DNA of 64,000 nucleotides from Streptomyces sp. DvalAA-43 (GCF_900091725.1 NZ_FMBW01000071.1:434001-498000), one strand, 5' to 3'. Counted from the first letter of the stretch, positions 26,239 to 34,331 are shown. Numbers and translations: made by a program. The notes: generated from the letters alone by a model not told the origin.

Positions 26239-27297
26239 ATGTTCCATCCGCTCCGGGTCCGCACGATCGAACGGCTCACGGACGATTCGGTGGCCGTCAC
26301 CCTCGCCGTGCCCCCCGAGTTGCGCGAGACCTTCCGCCACCGGCCCGGCCAGCACCTCAATGTGCGGTACACGGTCGACGGCGAGGAGGTCCGCCGCTCG
26401 TACTCGATCTGCTCCCCGGCCACCGAGGCGCCGGACGACCCGGTACTGCGCGTGGGCATCCGGCTCGTCGACGGCGGCGCGTTCTCCACGTACGCCTTGA
26501 AGGAACTCGCCGTCGGTGACCTGGTCGAGGCGATGGCTCCGATGGGCCGCTTCGTGCTGACACCCCGCCCCGGACACTTCGCGGCGGTCGTCGGAGGCAG
26601 CGGGATCACGCCGGTCCTGTCCATCGCGGCCACGCTGCTGGCGCGGGAACCCGACGCCCGTTTCTGCCTGATCCGCAGCGACCGGACCGCGCTCTCGACG
26701 ATGTTCCTGGACGAGGTCGCCGACCTCAAGGACCGCTTTCCGGACCGGTTCCAGCTGATCACGGCGCTCTCCCGGGAGGAGCAGCAGGCGGGCCTCCCCT
26801 CCGGCCGGCTGGACCAGGAGCGCCTCACCGAGCTACTGCCCGCGCTGCTTCCGGTGACCGAGGTGGACGGCTGGTACCTCTGCGGTCCCTTCGGACTGGT
26901 GCAGGCCGCGGACCAGGCGCTGCGCGGCCTGGGCGTCGACCGGTCCCGCATCCACCAGGAGATCTTCCATGTGGACGACGGCCCGAGCACCTCCGCCCGC
27001 CCCCGGGCCGAATCACCCGCTCACAGCAGGCTCACCGCCACCCTGGACGGCCGCTCCGGCACCTGGCCGGTGGAGGAGGGCGAATCGCTGCTGGAGACCG
27101 TACTGCGCAGCCGCGCCGACGCCCCGTACGCCTGCAAGGGCGGGGTGTGCGGGACCTGCCGGGCGTTCCTGGTCTCGGGCGAGGTGCGGATGGACCGCAA
27201 TTTCGCGCTGGAGCCCGAAGAGACGGGCGCGGGCTACGTACTGGCGTGCCAGTCGCATCCGGTCACACCGGAGGTGGAACTCGATTTCGACCGCTGA
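26239..27297 (+). CDS. paaE: Phenylacetyl-CoA epoxidase reductase PaaE
   Basis: The 352-residue reductase has an FAD-binding domain (RRSYSICSPATE), an NAD(P)-binding domain (AAVVGGSGITPVLSIAATLL) and a C-terminal plant-type [2Fe-2S] ferredoxin domain with cysteines in CKGGVCGTC and LACQSHP. It passes electrons from NADPH to the PaaA diiron site. It is last in the paaABCDE operon. The following 134 bp hold a separate palindrome before the next gene. Confidence 0.97.
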   Translation: MFHPLRVRTIERLTDDSVAVTLAVPPELRETFRHRPGQHLNVRYTVDGEEVRRSYSICSPATEAPDDPVLRVGIRLVDGGAFSTYALKELAVGDLVEAMAPMGRFVLTPRPGHFAAVVGGSGITPVLSIAATLLAREPDARFCLIRSDRTALSTMFLDEVADLKDRFPDRFQLITALSREEQQAGLPSGRLDQERLTELLPALLPVTEVDGWYLCGPFGLVQAADQALRGLGVDRSRIHQEIFHVDDGPSTSARPRAESPAHSRLTATLDGRSGTWPVEEGESLLETVLRSRADAPYACKGGVCGTCRAFLVSGEVRMDRNFALEPEETGAGYVLACQSHPVTPEVELDFDR

Positions 27298-27359
27298 CGC
27301 CCCCGTCGGCTCTCCCCGCTACCCGCTCTTCTCGTGCTCGCGCCCACTGTTCCCTTCTC

Positions 27360-27375
27360 ATAGAACGTGTTCTAT
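27360..27375. promoter_or_regulatory. KstR-type palindrome upstream of acyl-CoA dehydrogenase gene
   Basis: ATAGAACGTGTTCTAT contains TAGAACGTGTTCTA (27361-27374), which fits the TNNAACNNGTTNNA motif described for the steroid-catabolism repressor KstR. It lies 57 bp before the GTG start of the next gene. A KstR-like protein is not encoded in the window. Confidence 0.65.
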
Positions 27376-27431
27376 CTTGACGACCCGTCACATTCGGGCA
27401 CAGGGGCGTCGGGCAGCGGGAGGCCAGGACA

Positions 27432-28604
27432 GTGGACTTCACCTTCACCGAGGAACAGCAGGCAGCCACGGAGGCGGCGAAAGCGGTCTTCTCGGGAGTC
27501 GCCCCGGACGGGGTTCCCAGCCCCGCTCTCGTACCGGGCGCGGTGGCAGAGGACATCGACCGCCCGCTGTGGGCCGGGCTCGCCTCCAGCGATCTGCTGA
27601 GCCTGACGCTGTCGCCGGAGCATGGCGGGGCCGGGCTCGATCTCGTCGCGCTCTGCCTGGTGCTGCGCGAGTCCGCAAAGGTGCTTGCGAGAGTGCCGTT
27701 GCTGGAGACGTGCGCGGTCGCGATGGCGCTCCAGCGATACGGGAACCCGCGCCTGGCCGCCGAGTTGCTGCCCCGGGTGGGCCGGGGCGAGCTGGTTCTC
27801 ACCGTCGGGGCCAACGGCCGTACCGGCCACGACCCGGCCGAACTCGCCGTCACCGCACGCCGGAAGGCAGCAGCGGGCATCAGTGCCGGTGCCCGTGCCG
27901 ACTCTGATGGCGGCTGGGTGCTCGACGGGACGCAGTCAGCGGTGCCGTGGGCGCAGACAGCGGACTGGATCGCGATTCCGGCCCACACCGACGAGGGCCG
28001 GGCCGTCGTCGCCCTGATCGAGCCCGCCCAGGACGGCATCACCCTGGCCGAGCAGGTCTCCACCAGCGGTGAACGGTTCGCCGAGGTCCGGCTGGAGTCG
28101 GTACGGGTCGACGGCCACGCGCTGATCGACGACGCCTGGGCCTGGGAGTGGCTGCGCGCCCTCCTCACCACGGGGACGTGCGCGCTCGCACTGGGCCTCG
28201 GTGAGGCCGTGCTCGCCATGACGAGCCAATACACCGGCAAACGCGAGCAGTTCGGCTTCCCGGTGGCGACCTTCCAGTCCGTCGCGGTACAGACCGCGGA
28301 CCGGTACATCGATCTGCGGGCCATGGAAGTGACGCTCTGGCAGGCGGCCTGGCGGATCTCCACCGGGGCCGCCGGGGCGCTGCCCGCCGAGGGCGACATC
28401 GCCGTGGCGAAGATCTGGGCGTCGGACGGAGTCCGCCGGGTCGTACAGACGGCCCAGCATCTTCACGGCGGGTTCGGCGCGGACACGGACTACCCGCTGC
28501 ACCGCTTCCACGCCTGGGCGAAGCAGATCGAGCTGTCCCTCGGTCCGGCAGCGGCACACGAGGAGGCACTGGGCGACCTGCTGGCCGCACACCTCCTCGG
28601 CTGA
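27432..28604 (+). CDS. Acyl-CoA dehydrogenase family protein
   Basis: The 390-residue flavoenzyme begins VDFTFTEEQQAATEAAKAVF and contains the C-terminal helical segments YTGKREQFGFPVATFQSVA and VVQTAQHLHGGFGADTDYPL. This variant resembles FadE34/ChsE-type dehydrogenases of steroid or branched side-chain oxidation more than short-chain enzymes. The usual catalytic Glu of the YEGT motif is not evident (the region reads KQIELSLG), so the active base is uncertain. The GTG at 27432 is the family start. It stands alone behind a KstR-type palindrome and ends opposite the rhodanese gene. Confidence 0.88.
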   Translation: MDFTFTEEQQAATEAAKAVFSGVAPDGVPSPALVPGAVAEDIDRPLWAGLASSDLLSLTLSPEHGGAGLDLVALCLVLRESAKVLARVPLLETCAVAMALQRYGNPRLAAELLPRVGRGELVLTVGANGRTGHDPAELAVTARRKAAAGISAGARADSDGGWVLDGTQSAVPWAQTADWIAIPAHTDEGRAVVALIEPAQDGITLAEQVSTSGERFAEVRLESVRVDGHALIDDAWAWEWLRALLTTGTCALALGLGEAVLAMTSQYTGKREQFGFPVATFQSVAVQTADRYIDLRAMEVTLWQAAWRISTGAAGALPAEGDIAVAKIWASDGVRRVVQTAQHLHGGFGADTDYPLHRFHAWAKQIELSLGPAAAHEEALGDLLAAHLLG

Positions 28605-28633
28605 CACCGGTCGGGCCGTCGGGCGGCCGGGCG

Positions 28634-28660
28634 GTCAGGCAGCCACGACGGCGGCCTGAC
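28634..28660. terminator. Hairpin between convergent dehydrogenase and rhodanese genes
   Basis: GTCAGGC-A-GCC and GGC-G-GCCTGAC pair around a short loop. It lies between two convergent genes and probably terminates both. Confidence 0.55.
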
Positions 28661-28682
28661 GGGTGCCCGACAGCGGCCCGGC

Positions 28683-29027
28683 TCAGAGCACGAAGGCCGG
28701 GTTGCCGTTGTCCGTGACCATCGGGCGCCCGGCGCCGTCCCAGGCGAGCATCCCGCCGTCGATGTTCACGGCGTCGACGCCCTGCTGCACCAGGTACTGA
28801 GTGACCTGGGCCGACCGGCCGCCGACCCGGCACATCACGTGCACGCGCCGACCGTCCTCGGCGGCCTCGGTCAGCTCACCGAAGCGGGCCACGAAATCAC
28901 TCATCGGGATGTGCAGGGCGCCCTCGACATGCCCGGCCGCCCATTCGTTGTCCTCCCGGACGTCCAGCACAAAGCCGTCCGACGGAACCGCCGCGACGTC
29001 CACCGAGGGCAGCGGGGCGAAATTCAT
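28683..29027 (-). CDS. Single-domain rhodanese-like sulfurtransferase
   Basis: The 114-residue protein is one rhodanese domain with LDVREDNEWAAGHVEGALHIP at the N-terminus and the active-site loop CRVGGRSAQ (catalytic Cys near residue 81). Single-domain rhodaneses move sulfane sulfur between thiol partners in cyanide detoxification or cofactor thiolation. The CRVGGR loop is six residues long, as in sulfurtransferases rather than phosphatases. The partner is unknown. Confidence 0.93.
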   Translation of the reverse strand: MNFAPLPSVDVAAVPSDGFVLDVREDNEWAAGHVEGALHIPMSDFVARFGELTEAAEDGRRVHVMCRVGGRSAQVTQYLVQQGVDAVNIDGGMLAWDGAGRPMVTDNGNPAFVL

Positions 29028-29073
29028 GGGTCATGCCTTCTCTCGTATGTACGCTCCTGAGTCAACCGGAACG

Positions 29074-30135
29074 CTACTGCACCATGGCCGCCAGCTCCGC
29101 CTCGCGCCGTGAGACCTCGCCCAGCAGCTGCTCGGCGATCTCGTCGAGCAGCCTGTCCGGATCGTCCGGCGCCATCCGCAGCATGGACCCGATCGCGCTC
29201 TCCTCCAGCTCCTGGGCGAGCACCGTCAGAAGCTCCTTGCGCTGGGTCAGCCAGTTCAGCCGGGCGTAGAGCTCCTCGCTCTCGCTGAGCTCCGTCTCCG
29301 GGGCCACCGGGCCCGCCGCCCACTCCTGGGCCAACTCGATCAGCAGCGCCTCGTCCCCCCGCCCGTACGCGGCGTTCACGCGGGCGATGAACTCGTCCCG
29401 GCGGGCCCGCTCCGTCTCGTCCTGCGCCAGGTCCGGGTGGGCCTTGCGGGCCAGGTCGCGGTAGAGCCGGCGCGCCTCCTCGGTCGGCCGGACCCGCTTG
29501 GGCGGCCGGACCGGCTGCTCGGTGAGCATCGCAGCGGCCTCGGGGGAGAGCCCTTCGGAATCGATCCAGTCGTGGAACAGCTCGTCGACGCCCGGCATCG
29601 GCATGACGATCGCCCGAGCCTCCTGCGCCTTGCGGATGTCCTCCGGGTCACCCGTCCTGGCGGCCCGAGCCTCCGCGATCTGCGCATCGAGCTCGTCGAG
29701 GCGGGTGTACATCGGCCCGAGCTTCTGGTGATGCAGCCGGGAGAAATTCTCGACCTCGACCCGGAAGGTCTCCACCGCGATCTCGAACTCGATCAGTGCC
29801 TGCTCCGCCACCCGCACCGCCCTGGCGAGCCGGGCCTCGGGCCGCTCCTCCTCGGCGCGCCCGCCCGTCCCCCCGTCGGCGCCCGTGTCCGTCGCCCCCT
29901 CGGGAGCGCCGTCTCCGGTGCCGCCCTCGTCGGCACCGGAGCCACCCTCGGCACCGGTCCGAGAACCGGCACCGGCCGACGCACCGGGCCGCTCGTCCCG
30001 CCCGCGCTGCTCACCCTGCTCGTGCTGCTCGTCCCGGGCATGCTGCTCGCGCTGGCGGTCATCGACCTGCCGGTCGTTGTCCTGCCGGTCATCGTCGTTC
30101 CGGGTGGTCGGCACCCCGGCGGCTTCGTGGGTCAC
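29074..30135 (-). CDS. J-domain (DnaJ-like) protein with long coiled-coil region
   Basis: The 353-residue protein has a low-complexity charged N-terminus (Asp/Arg/Gln/Gly, residues 1-95), a predicted coiled coil (about 100-172) and a J-domain-like segment with LYRDLARKAHPDLAQDE (HPD at 233-235). The C-terminal 60 residues are again helical and acidic. The HPD tripeptide is what stimulates DnaK, so it is likely a specialised co-chaperone. No zinc-finger or substrate domains of DnaJ are present. A frame this long on a GC-rich strand could be chance, but the HPD motif and codon bias support it. Confidence 0.8.
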   Translation of the reverse strand: MTHEAAGVPTTRNDDDRQDNDRQVDDRQREQHARDEQHEQGEQRGRDERPGASAGAGSRTGAEGGSGADEGGTGDGAPEGATDTGADGGTGGRAEEERPEARLARAVRVAEQALIEFEIAVETFRVEVENFSRLHHQKLGPMYTRLDELDAQIAEARAARTGDPEDIRKAQEARAIVMPMPGVDELFHDWIDSEGLSPEAAAMLTEQPVRPPKRVRPTEEARRLYRDLARKAHPDLAQDETERARRDEFIARVNAAYGRGDEALLIELAQEWAAGPVAPETELSESEELYARLNWLTQRKELLTVLAQELEESAIGSMLRMAPDDPDRLLDEIAEQLLGEVSRREAELAAMVQ

Positions 30136-30193
30136 CCGCCCAGCGTATGGCCACCGCGCGCGGCCCGAGGACGCACGGTCGGCCCGATGCCCC

Positions 30194-31645
30194 TCAGACG
30201 CCCAGCTCGGCGGCTATCCGCCCCGAGCCGATGGCCCGCACCAACTCCGCGTGGTCCGCCTCCGTACGGTCCGCGTAGGTCACCGCGAACGCCGCCACCG
30301 CCTCGTCCAGTTCGTCGTTCTTGCCGCAGTAGCCCGCGATCAGTCGCGGATCCGCGCTGTGCGCATGGGCCCGCGCCAGCAGCGCACCGGTCATCCGGCC
30401 GTAGTCGTCGACCTGATCGGCTGCCAGCGCCGCCGGGTCCACACTGCCCTTGCGGTTCCTGAACTGCCGTACCTGGAACGGACGTCCGTCCACCGTCGCC
30501 CAGCCCAGCAGGATGTCGCTGACGACCTGCATCCGCTTCTGTCCGAGCACCACCCGGCGCCCCTCGTGCGCCACCTCCGGCACGTCGAAGCCGACGGTCG
30601 GCAGATACGGCGCGAGCACGGAGGGCCGCGCCTCCTTCACCTGGAGCACCAGAGGCTCACCCCGGTGATCGAGCAGAAGCACCACATACGACCGGGTGCC
30701 GACGCTCCCGGTGCCGACCACCCGGAACGCCACGTCGTGTATCGCGTACCGGGCGAGAAGCGGAACCCGGTCCTCCGAGATCGTGCCCAGATAGTCGCCG
30801 AGCCCCGCCGCGACCGCCGCGGCCTCCTCGTCCGGCACCCGCCGCAGCACCGGCGGCGCGTCGATGAAGCGGCGTCCGCCGTCCCCGGAATCCTCCGTGG
30901 ACTTGGCCGCGAAGCGGGCGCTGGTGTTGTTGCGGGCCTTCTCCGAGACCCGCTCCAGCGTGCCGAGGAGGTCCCGGGCGTCCGTGTGCGAGACCAACTC
31001 CTCGTCAGCGATGGCGTTCCACGCGTCGAGCGCGGGCAACTTGGCCAGCAGCCGCATCGTCCGCCGATAGGCGCCCACCGTGTCGTACGCACCCTGTCGG
31101 CAGGTGTCCTCGTCCGCCCCGGCCTCGCGCCCCGCGAGCACCAGCGAGGTGGCCAGACGCTTGAGGTCCCACTCCCACGGGCCGAACACGGTCTCGTCGA
31201 AGTCGTTCAGATCGATGACCAGGCTGCCCCTCGCATCGCCGTACAGCCCGAAATTGGCCGCGTGCGCATCGCCGCAGAGCTGGGCGCCCACCCCGCTGAC
31301 CGGCGTGCCCACCAGGTCATGGGCCATCAGCCCGGCCGAGCCGCGCAGAAAGGCGAAGGGGGTGGCCGCCATCCGCCCCACCCGGATCGGCGCGAGGGAG
31401 GGCACTCTGCCCCGGCTCGACTCCTCCACCGCCCGCACCGCGTCGGGCCTCCCGGCCGGAAGATCCAGGGACGCGTGCGACACCCTGGGCACCCGCTCCC
31501 GCAGCTCCTTGCCCGCCCTCCTCGGCGACCGCGTCGCGCCCCCGCCCGCAGCAGCCGCCCGCCGCGCGAATCCGGGCACGACCGGAATGCGCGGATCGCC
31601 TGCCCCCGCCCGCTGGACCGGCACTGTCGCTTCGATGTCACCCAT
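30194..31645 (-). CDS. DUF2252 family protein
   Basis: The 483-residue protein matches DUF2252. Typical segments are FAFLRGSAGLMAHDL, GDAHAANFGLYGDARGSLVIDLNDFDET and DYGRMTGALLARAHAHSADPRL. The HAANFG and DLNDFDE motifs look like the catalytic and metal loops of aminoglycoside-phosphotransferase-like kinases, so a phosphotransfer role is plausible but not shown for the family. A Pro/Ala N-terminus precedes the domain. It is a single gene near the ABC-2-like membrane protein. Confidence 0.88.
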   Translation of the reverse strand: MGDIEATVPVQRAGAGDPRIPVVPGFARRAAAAGGGATRSPRRAGKELRERVPRVSHASLDLPAGRPDAVRAVEESSRGRVPSLAPIRVGRMAATPFAFLRGSAGLMAHDLVGTPVSGVGAQLCGDAHAANFGLYGDARGSLVIDLNDFDETVFGPWEWDLKRLATSLVLAGREAGADEDTCRQGAYDTVGAYRRTMRLLAKLPALDAWNAIADEELVSHTDARDLLGTLERVSEKARNNTSARFAAKSTEDSGDGGRRFIDAPPVLRRVPDEEAAAVAAGLGDYLGTISEDRVPLLARYAIHDVAFRVVGTGSVGTRSYVVLLLDHRGEPLVLQVKEARPSVLAPYLPTVGFDVPEVAHEGRRVVLGQKRMQVVSDILLGWATVDGRPFQVRQFRNRKGSVDPAALAADQVDDYGRMTGALLARAHAHSADPRLIAGYCGKNDELDEAVAAFAVTYADRTEADHAELVRAIGSGRIAAELGV

Positions 31646-31748
31646 GGCGCGCAGCCTCCCCCGCCCTCGCCCTGCGCTCCTGGCCCGACGCCCTGTCGCA
31701 GATCAATTGCGACGAAGGTACCGCCGTCGACCGAAAGCCGTCTGCCCC

Positions 31749-31780
31749 TGTGGAAAACCCACCTGGCGACCTGTGGACAA
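31749..31780 (-). promoter_or_regulatory. Pair of DnaA-box-like sites
   Basis: TGTGGACAA (31772-31780) is an exact DnaA box on the minus strand and TGTGGAAAA (31749-31757) differs by one base. Both lie in the 148-bp gap between the membrane-protein and DUF2252 genes. Confidence 0.6.
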
Positions 31781-31793
31781 CGGTCCGTCCTGG

Positions 31794-33032
31794 TCAGACG
31801 CCAACGGCTTCTTCCATCTCCTCTTCCATCTCCTCCTCGGCCCCCTCCACGGAACCCGCCCCGGCCCCCTCCACGGAACCTGCCCCGGCCCCCTCCACGG
31901 AACCTGCCCCGGAGCCCTCTCCGGAGCCCGCCCCGGTCCGCGTTCCGGCCCCGGTCCTGGCAGCGTGCCTCGGCCCGTGCGCTCCACCGGCCTCGGCGGA
32001 TCCGGCCACGGCACCGGTGCCGGCCGCCGCCGTCACCACCGCGGCCCGCCGCCGCTTCGACTCGGCCAGCCCCGCCAGACCCATCAGGGCCAGGCCCGCC
32101 ACGAACCAGAGCGCGAGCACCAGCACATGTCCGCCCAGCGCGTGCCCGCCGAAGTACACATGACTGCGTACGCCCTCGACGAAGCCCGCACCGTTCCAGA
32201 AGGAGTGCAGCGAAGCGAAGAATCCGGGCTGCAGTTCGGGCCGGAAGATACCGCCGGAGCTGGTGAAGTTGAGCATCACGAACAGCACCATCAGGCCGAG
32301 CGTCGTCCATCGCCTGAGGAAGGTGTGCAGTCCGACGCCGATCAGCAGGATGCCCGCGGAGTAGAGCCAGGCCATCGCCCACAGACCGCCGAGCCCATGG
32401 TCCACGAGCCCGAACAGCGGCCCCGCGAACACCACTCCGATCACGCTGACCACCAGCGACGCGGCAACAGCCAGTGCGCCCCTGATCCGCAGCGCCAGCA
32501 CCGCGCCCGCGCCACCGATGACCGCGACCGAGGCGTACGAACCGATGCTCACCGCGACGAGCAGGAAGAAAATGCCCTGACCGGTCGGGTCGCCGTCCGC
32601 GGTCGGTGCCGTGTCCGTCACCTTCAGCGGCTCGCCCTGCCCGGCGGCGACCTTGGTGAACACCTTCTCGACCACCGTGGCGCTGGTGTCGGAGGACGCG
32701 CCGGCCACGAACAGCTCGGGGTGCTTGCCCGGCAGATAGGCGCCGTAACTCGCCTGCGTCCTGAGGTGGTTCACCGCCTCGGCGCGGTCGGGAACGGTAC
32801 GCACGCTGAGCGCCCCGTCGCTCTTGTCCTGCAGCGTCTGCGCGAGCACCTGCGTGCTCGGCCCCGACCCGACCACGTCCACCCGGAGATCGTGCGGCTC
32901 CGGGGCGTGGAAGGCCCCGAGATAGGCGAGCCCCATGCCGATGCACATGAGCAGCGGCGTGACGAAATGGCCCAGCACATGGCGGAGAGCGGCGGCGGTG
33001 GAGCCGGTGGCGGCACTCGGGCCTGCGGACAT
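31794..33032 (-). CDS. ABC-2-type/YhgE-like polytopic membrane protein with repetitive acidic tail
   Basis: The 412-residue protein has an N-terminal helix (HVLGHFVTPLLMCIGMGLAYLGAF), a soluble domain (about 45-150) and at least five helices (about 155-345). This layout is typical of ABC-2 permease-like proteins such as YhgE/Pip. The tail after residue 345 is low complexity, with three copies of GAGSVEGA and an EEEMEEEMEE end. The ATG at 33032 has GGAG 8 bases upstream and is preferred to the GTG at 33041. It diverges from a MarR gene across palindromes, so it is probably that regulator's target. No ATPase gene is adjacent. Confidence 0.8.
   Translation of the reverse strand: MSAGPSAATGSTAAALRHVLGHFVTPLLMCIGMGLAYLGAFHAPEPHDLRVDVVGSGPSTQVLAQTLQDKSDGALSVRTVPDRAEAVNHLRTQASYGAYLPGKHPELFVAGASSDTSATVVEKVFTKVAAGQGEPLKVTDTAPTADGDPTGQGIFFLLVAVSIGSYASVAVIGGAGAVLALRIRGALAVAASLVVSVIGVVFAGPLFGLVDHGLGGLWAMAWLYSAGILLIGVGLHTFLRRWTTLGLMVLFVMLNFTSSGGIFRPELQPGFFASLHSFWNGAGFVEGVRSHVYFGGHALGGHVLVLALWFVAGLALMGLAGLAESKRRRAAVVTAAAGTGAVAGSAEAGGAHGPRHAARTGAGTRTGAGSGEGSGAGSVEGAGAGSVEGAGAGSVEGAEEEMEEEMEEAVGV
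31839..31934. repeat. 24-bp tandem repeat in the membrane-protein tail
   Basis: Three nearly identical units sharing the core CCCCCTCCACGGAACC begin at 31839, 31863 and 31887, and a degraded fourth at 31911. On the minus strand they encode the AGSVEG repeat. The unit is eight codons, so copy-number changes keep the frame. Confidence 0.85.
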
Positions 33033-33047
33033 GCGGAACACTCCAAT

Positions 33048-33087
33048 AGTTGGCTTTTACAACTCTTAACTCGTTGTACTATACAAC
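33048..33087. promoter_or_regulatory. Double inverted repeat, likely MarR operator
   Basis: Two related inverted repeats fill this gap: AGTTG-N7-CAACT (33048-33064) and GTTGTA-CTA-TACAAC (33073-33087). Both contain the TTG...CAA arms favoured by MarR proteins. They lie between the divergent membrane-protein and MarR starts. Confidence 0.68.
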
Positions 33088-33122
33088 TGAAAATCGAGAA
33101 CCGCGAGACGGAAGGCGGAACA

Positions 33123-33593
33123 GTGCCAGGCACCCCCGAGGAGCGCGAAGAGTCGCTGGACGTCATCCAGCGGGAACTCACCGCCTTCGCACGCCGCGCG
33201 CGGGCCGCGGCGGCCCGTCTCCACCCCGAGCTCCCCCTGGTCTCGTACACGCTGCTGGCGCACATCGAGGACCAGCACGGCTGCCGCGCGACAGATCTGG
33301 CCGCGCACTACATGCTGGACAAATCGACGGTCAGCCGACAGATCGGCACGCTGGAGAAACTCGGACTGGTCGAACGCCACCCGGACCCCGACGACCACCG
33401 GATCCAGGTGCTGCACCCCACCGCCGCCGGCACCCAGGCGCTCGCCTCCACACAGGCCAGCCGCCGCATGGCCTACCAGGAACGCCTCGCGGACTGGACG
33501 GAAGAGGATCTCGCCCGTTTCGCGGAGTACCTGCTGCGCTACAACTCGGCCGGCGACACAGCCACAGCCACCCCGCAGCCACCGAAGGCCTGA
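33123..33593 (+). CDS. MarR family transcriptional regulator
   Basis: The 156-residue protein is a winged-helix MarR regulator: VSYTLLAHIEDQHGCRATDL, KSTVSRQIGTLEKLGLVERH as recognition helix, and the wing PDPDDHRIQVLHPTAAG. It begins at the GTG at 33123 with GGAAGG 7 bases before it. The frame is open far upstream only by chance. Divergence from the membrane protein and the palindromes between them argue for local repression of both genes by a small-molecule-responsive dimer. Confidence 0.92.
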   Translation: MPGTPEEREESLDVIQRELTAFARRARAAAARLHPELPLVSYTLLAHIEDQHGCRATDLAAHYMLDKSTVSRQIGTLEKLGLVERHPDPDDHRIQVLHPTAAGTQALASTQASRRMAYQERLADWTEEDLARFAEYLLRYNSAGDTATATPQPPKA

Positions 33594-33694
33594 TCCCGGG
33601 CGGCCACACCTCAGCCTCCAGAAGCCCCATGCAACGTGTTACGACCCGTGCGCCCCGTAAGCCACAGAGGCCCGCAGGCCGCCTCGAACCAGGC

Positions 33695-33708
33695 GTTTCA
33701 CGTGAAAC
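33695..33708. other. parS site upstream of the tRNA-Leu terminator
   Basis: A second perfect GTTTCACGTGAAAC palindrome lies in the MarR/tRNA-Leu gap, 22.8 kb from the one at 10858. It is noncoding. It supports an origin-proximal position. Confidence 0.93.
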
Positions 33709-33768
33709 AGAATCCGGGAACGAAACGGAACCCGGGAATGGAACCCCGGAACGGAACCCGGGAACGAA

Positions 33769-33801
33769 GAAGCCCCACAGACCGTTGGCCTGTGGGGCTT
33801 C
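33769..33801. terminator. Strong hairpin terminator of tRNA-Leu
   Basis: GAAGCCCCACAG and CTGTGGGGCTTC form a perfect 12-bp stem with a 9-base loop. It lies 8 bp beyond the tRNA 3' end on the minus strand and also ends the MarR transcript from the other side. Confidence 0.85.
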
Positions 33802-33808
33802 TCTCTTG

Positions 33809-33891
33809 TGCGCGAGGGGGGATTTGAACCCCCACGTCCCTAAGGACACTGGCACCTGAAGCCAGCGCGTCTGCCGTTCCGCCACTCGCGC
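33809..33891 (-). tRNA. tRNA-Leu (anticodon CAG)
   Basis: The minus strand folds into a class II tRNA. GCGCGAG pairs with CTCGCGC in the acceptor, CTGGC-TTCAGGT-GCCAG is the anticodon arm with CAG at 34-36, a long variable arm follows (about GTGTCCTTAGGGACGT), and the T loop is GTTCAAAT. CCA is not encoded. Confidence 0.95.
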
Positions 33892-34002
33892 AAGAGTGGT
33901 GTTTCCAGACTCTCCCACCGTTTGGTGCGATTGCCTGGCGACATCCGGAAGATTAGCACGCTGGACAGGGTGGATTCACATCCGTTGTTTCGCCGACCGG
34001 CC

Positions 34003-34137
34003 GACGGGAACCGGGAACGTCTACCGACGGGAACCGGGAGCATCTGCCGAAGGGAACCGGGAGCGTCTACTGAACGAAGCCGGGGAACGTACTGAACAGA
34101 ACCAGGGAACGTACTGAAGAGAACCGGGAACGCCGAG
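34003..34137. repeat. Degenerate 22-23-bp tandem repeat upstream of tRNA-Leu
   Basis: Six units with the core GGGAACCGGGAACGTCTAC lie at about 34003, 34026, 34049, 34072, 34094 and 34116. The first three are 23 bp and the last three 22 bp. They carry no frame I trust. A related GGAACCCGGGAACG-type run lies on the other side of the tRNA (33714-33768). Confidence 0.75.
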
Positions 34138-34331
34138 CGGCCGCCCCCACTCCTCCTGTGTGCACCCCGGGTGCGGGACACTGTGAGGAGTCCACCTCTA
34201 CGATCCGTGTGAGAGGTGACACTCATCCACAGGGCAGACAAGGGGAACCAGCCGATTTCCCGACGCGTGGATACGATCAGTAAGACGACCAGTAAGCAGT
34301 ACAGGGACGACTACGACGGAGGAGGTGCCCC

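Noticed and set aside
31080-33593. An 837-codon frame ending in the MarR gene
   Set aside because: Only the last 156 codons have MarR similarity and a ribosome site; the rest is antisense to two real genes.
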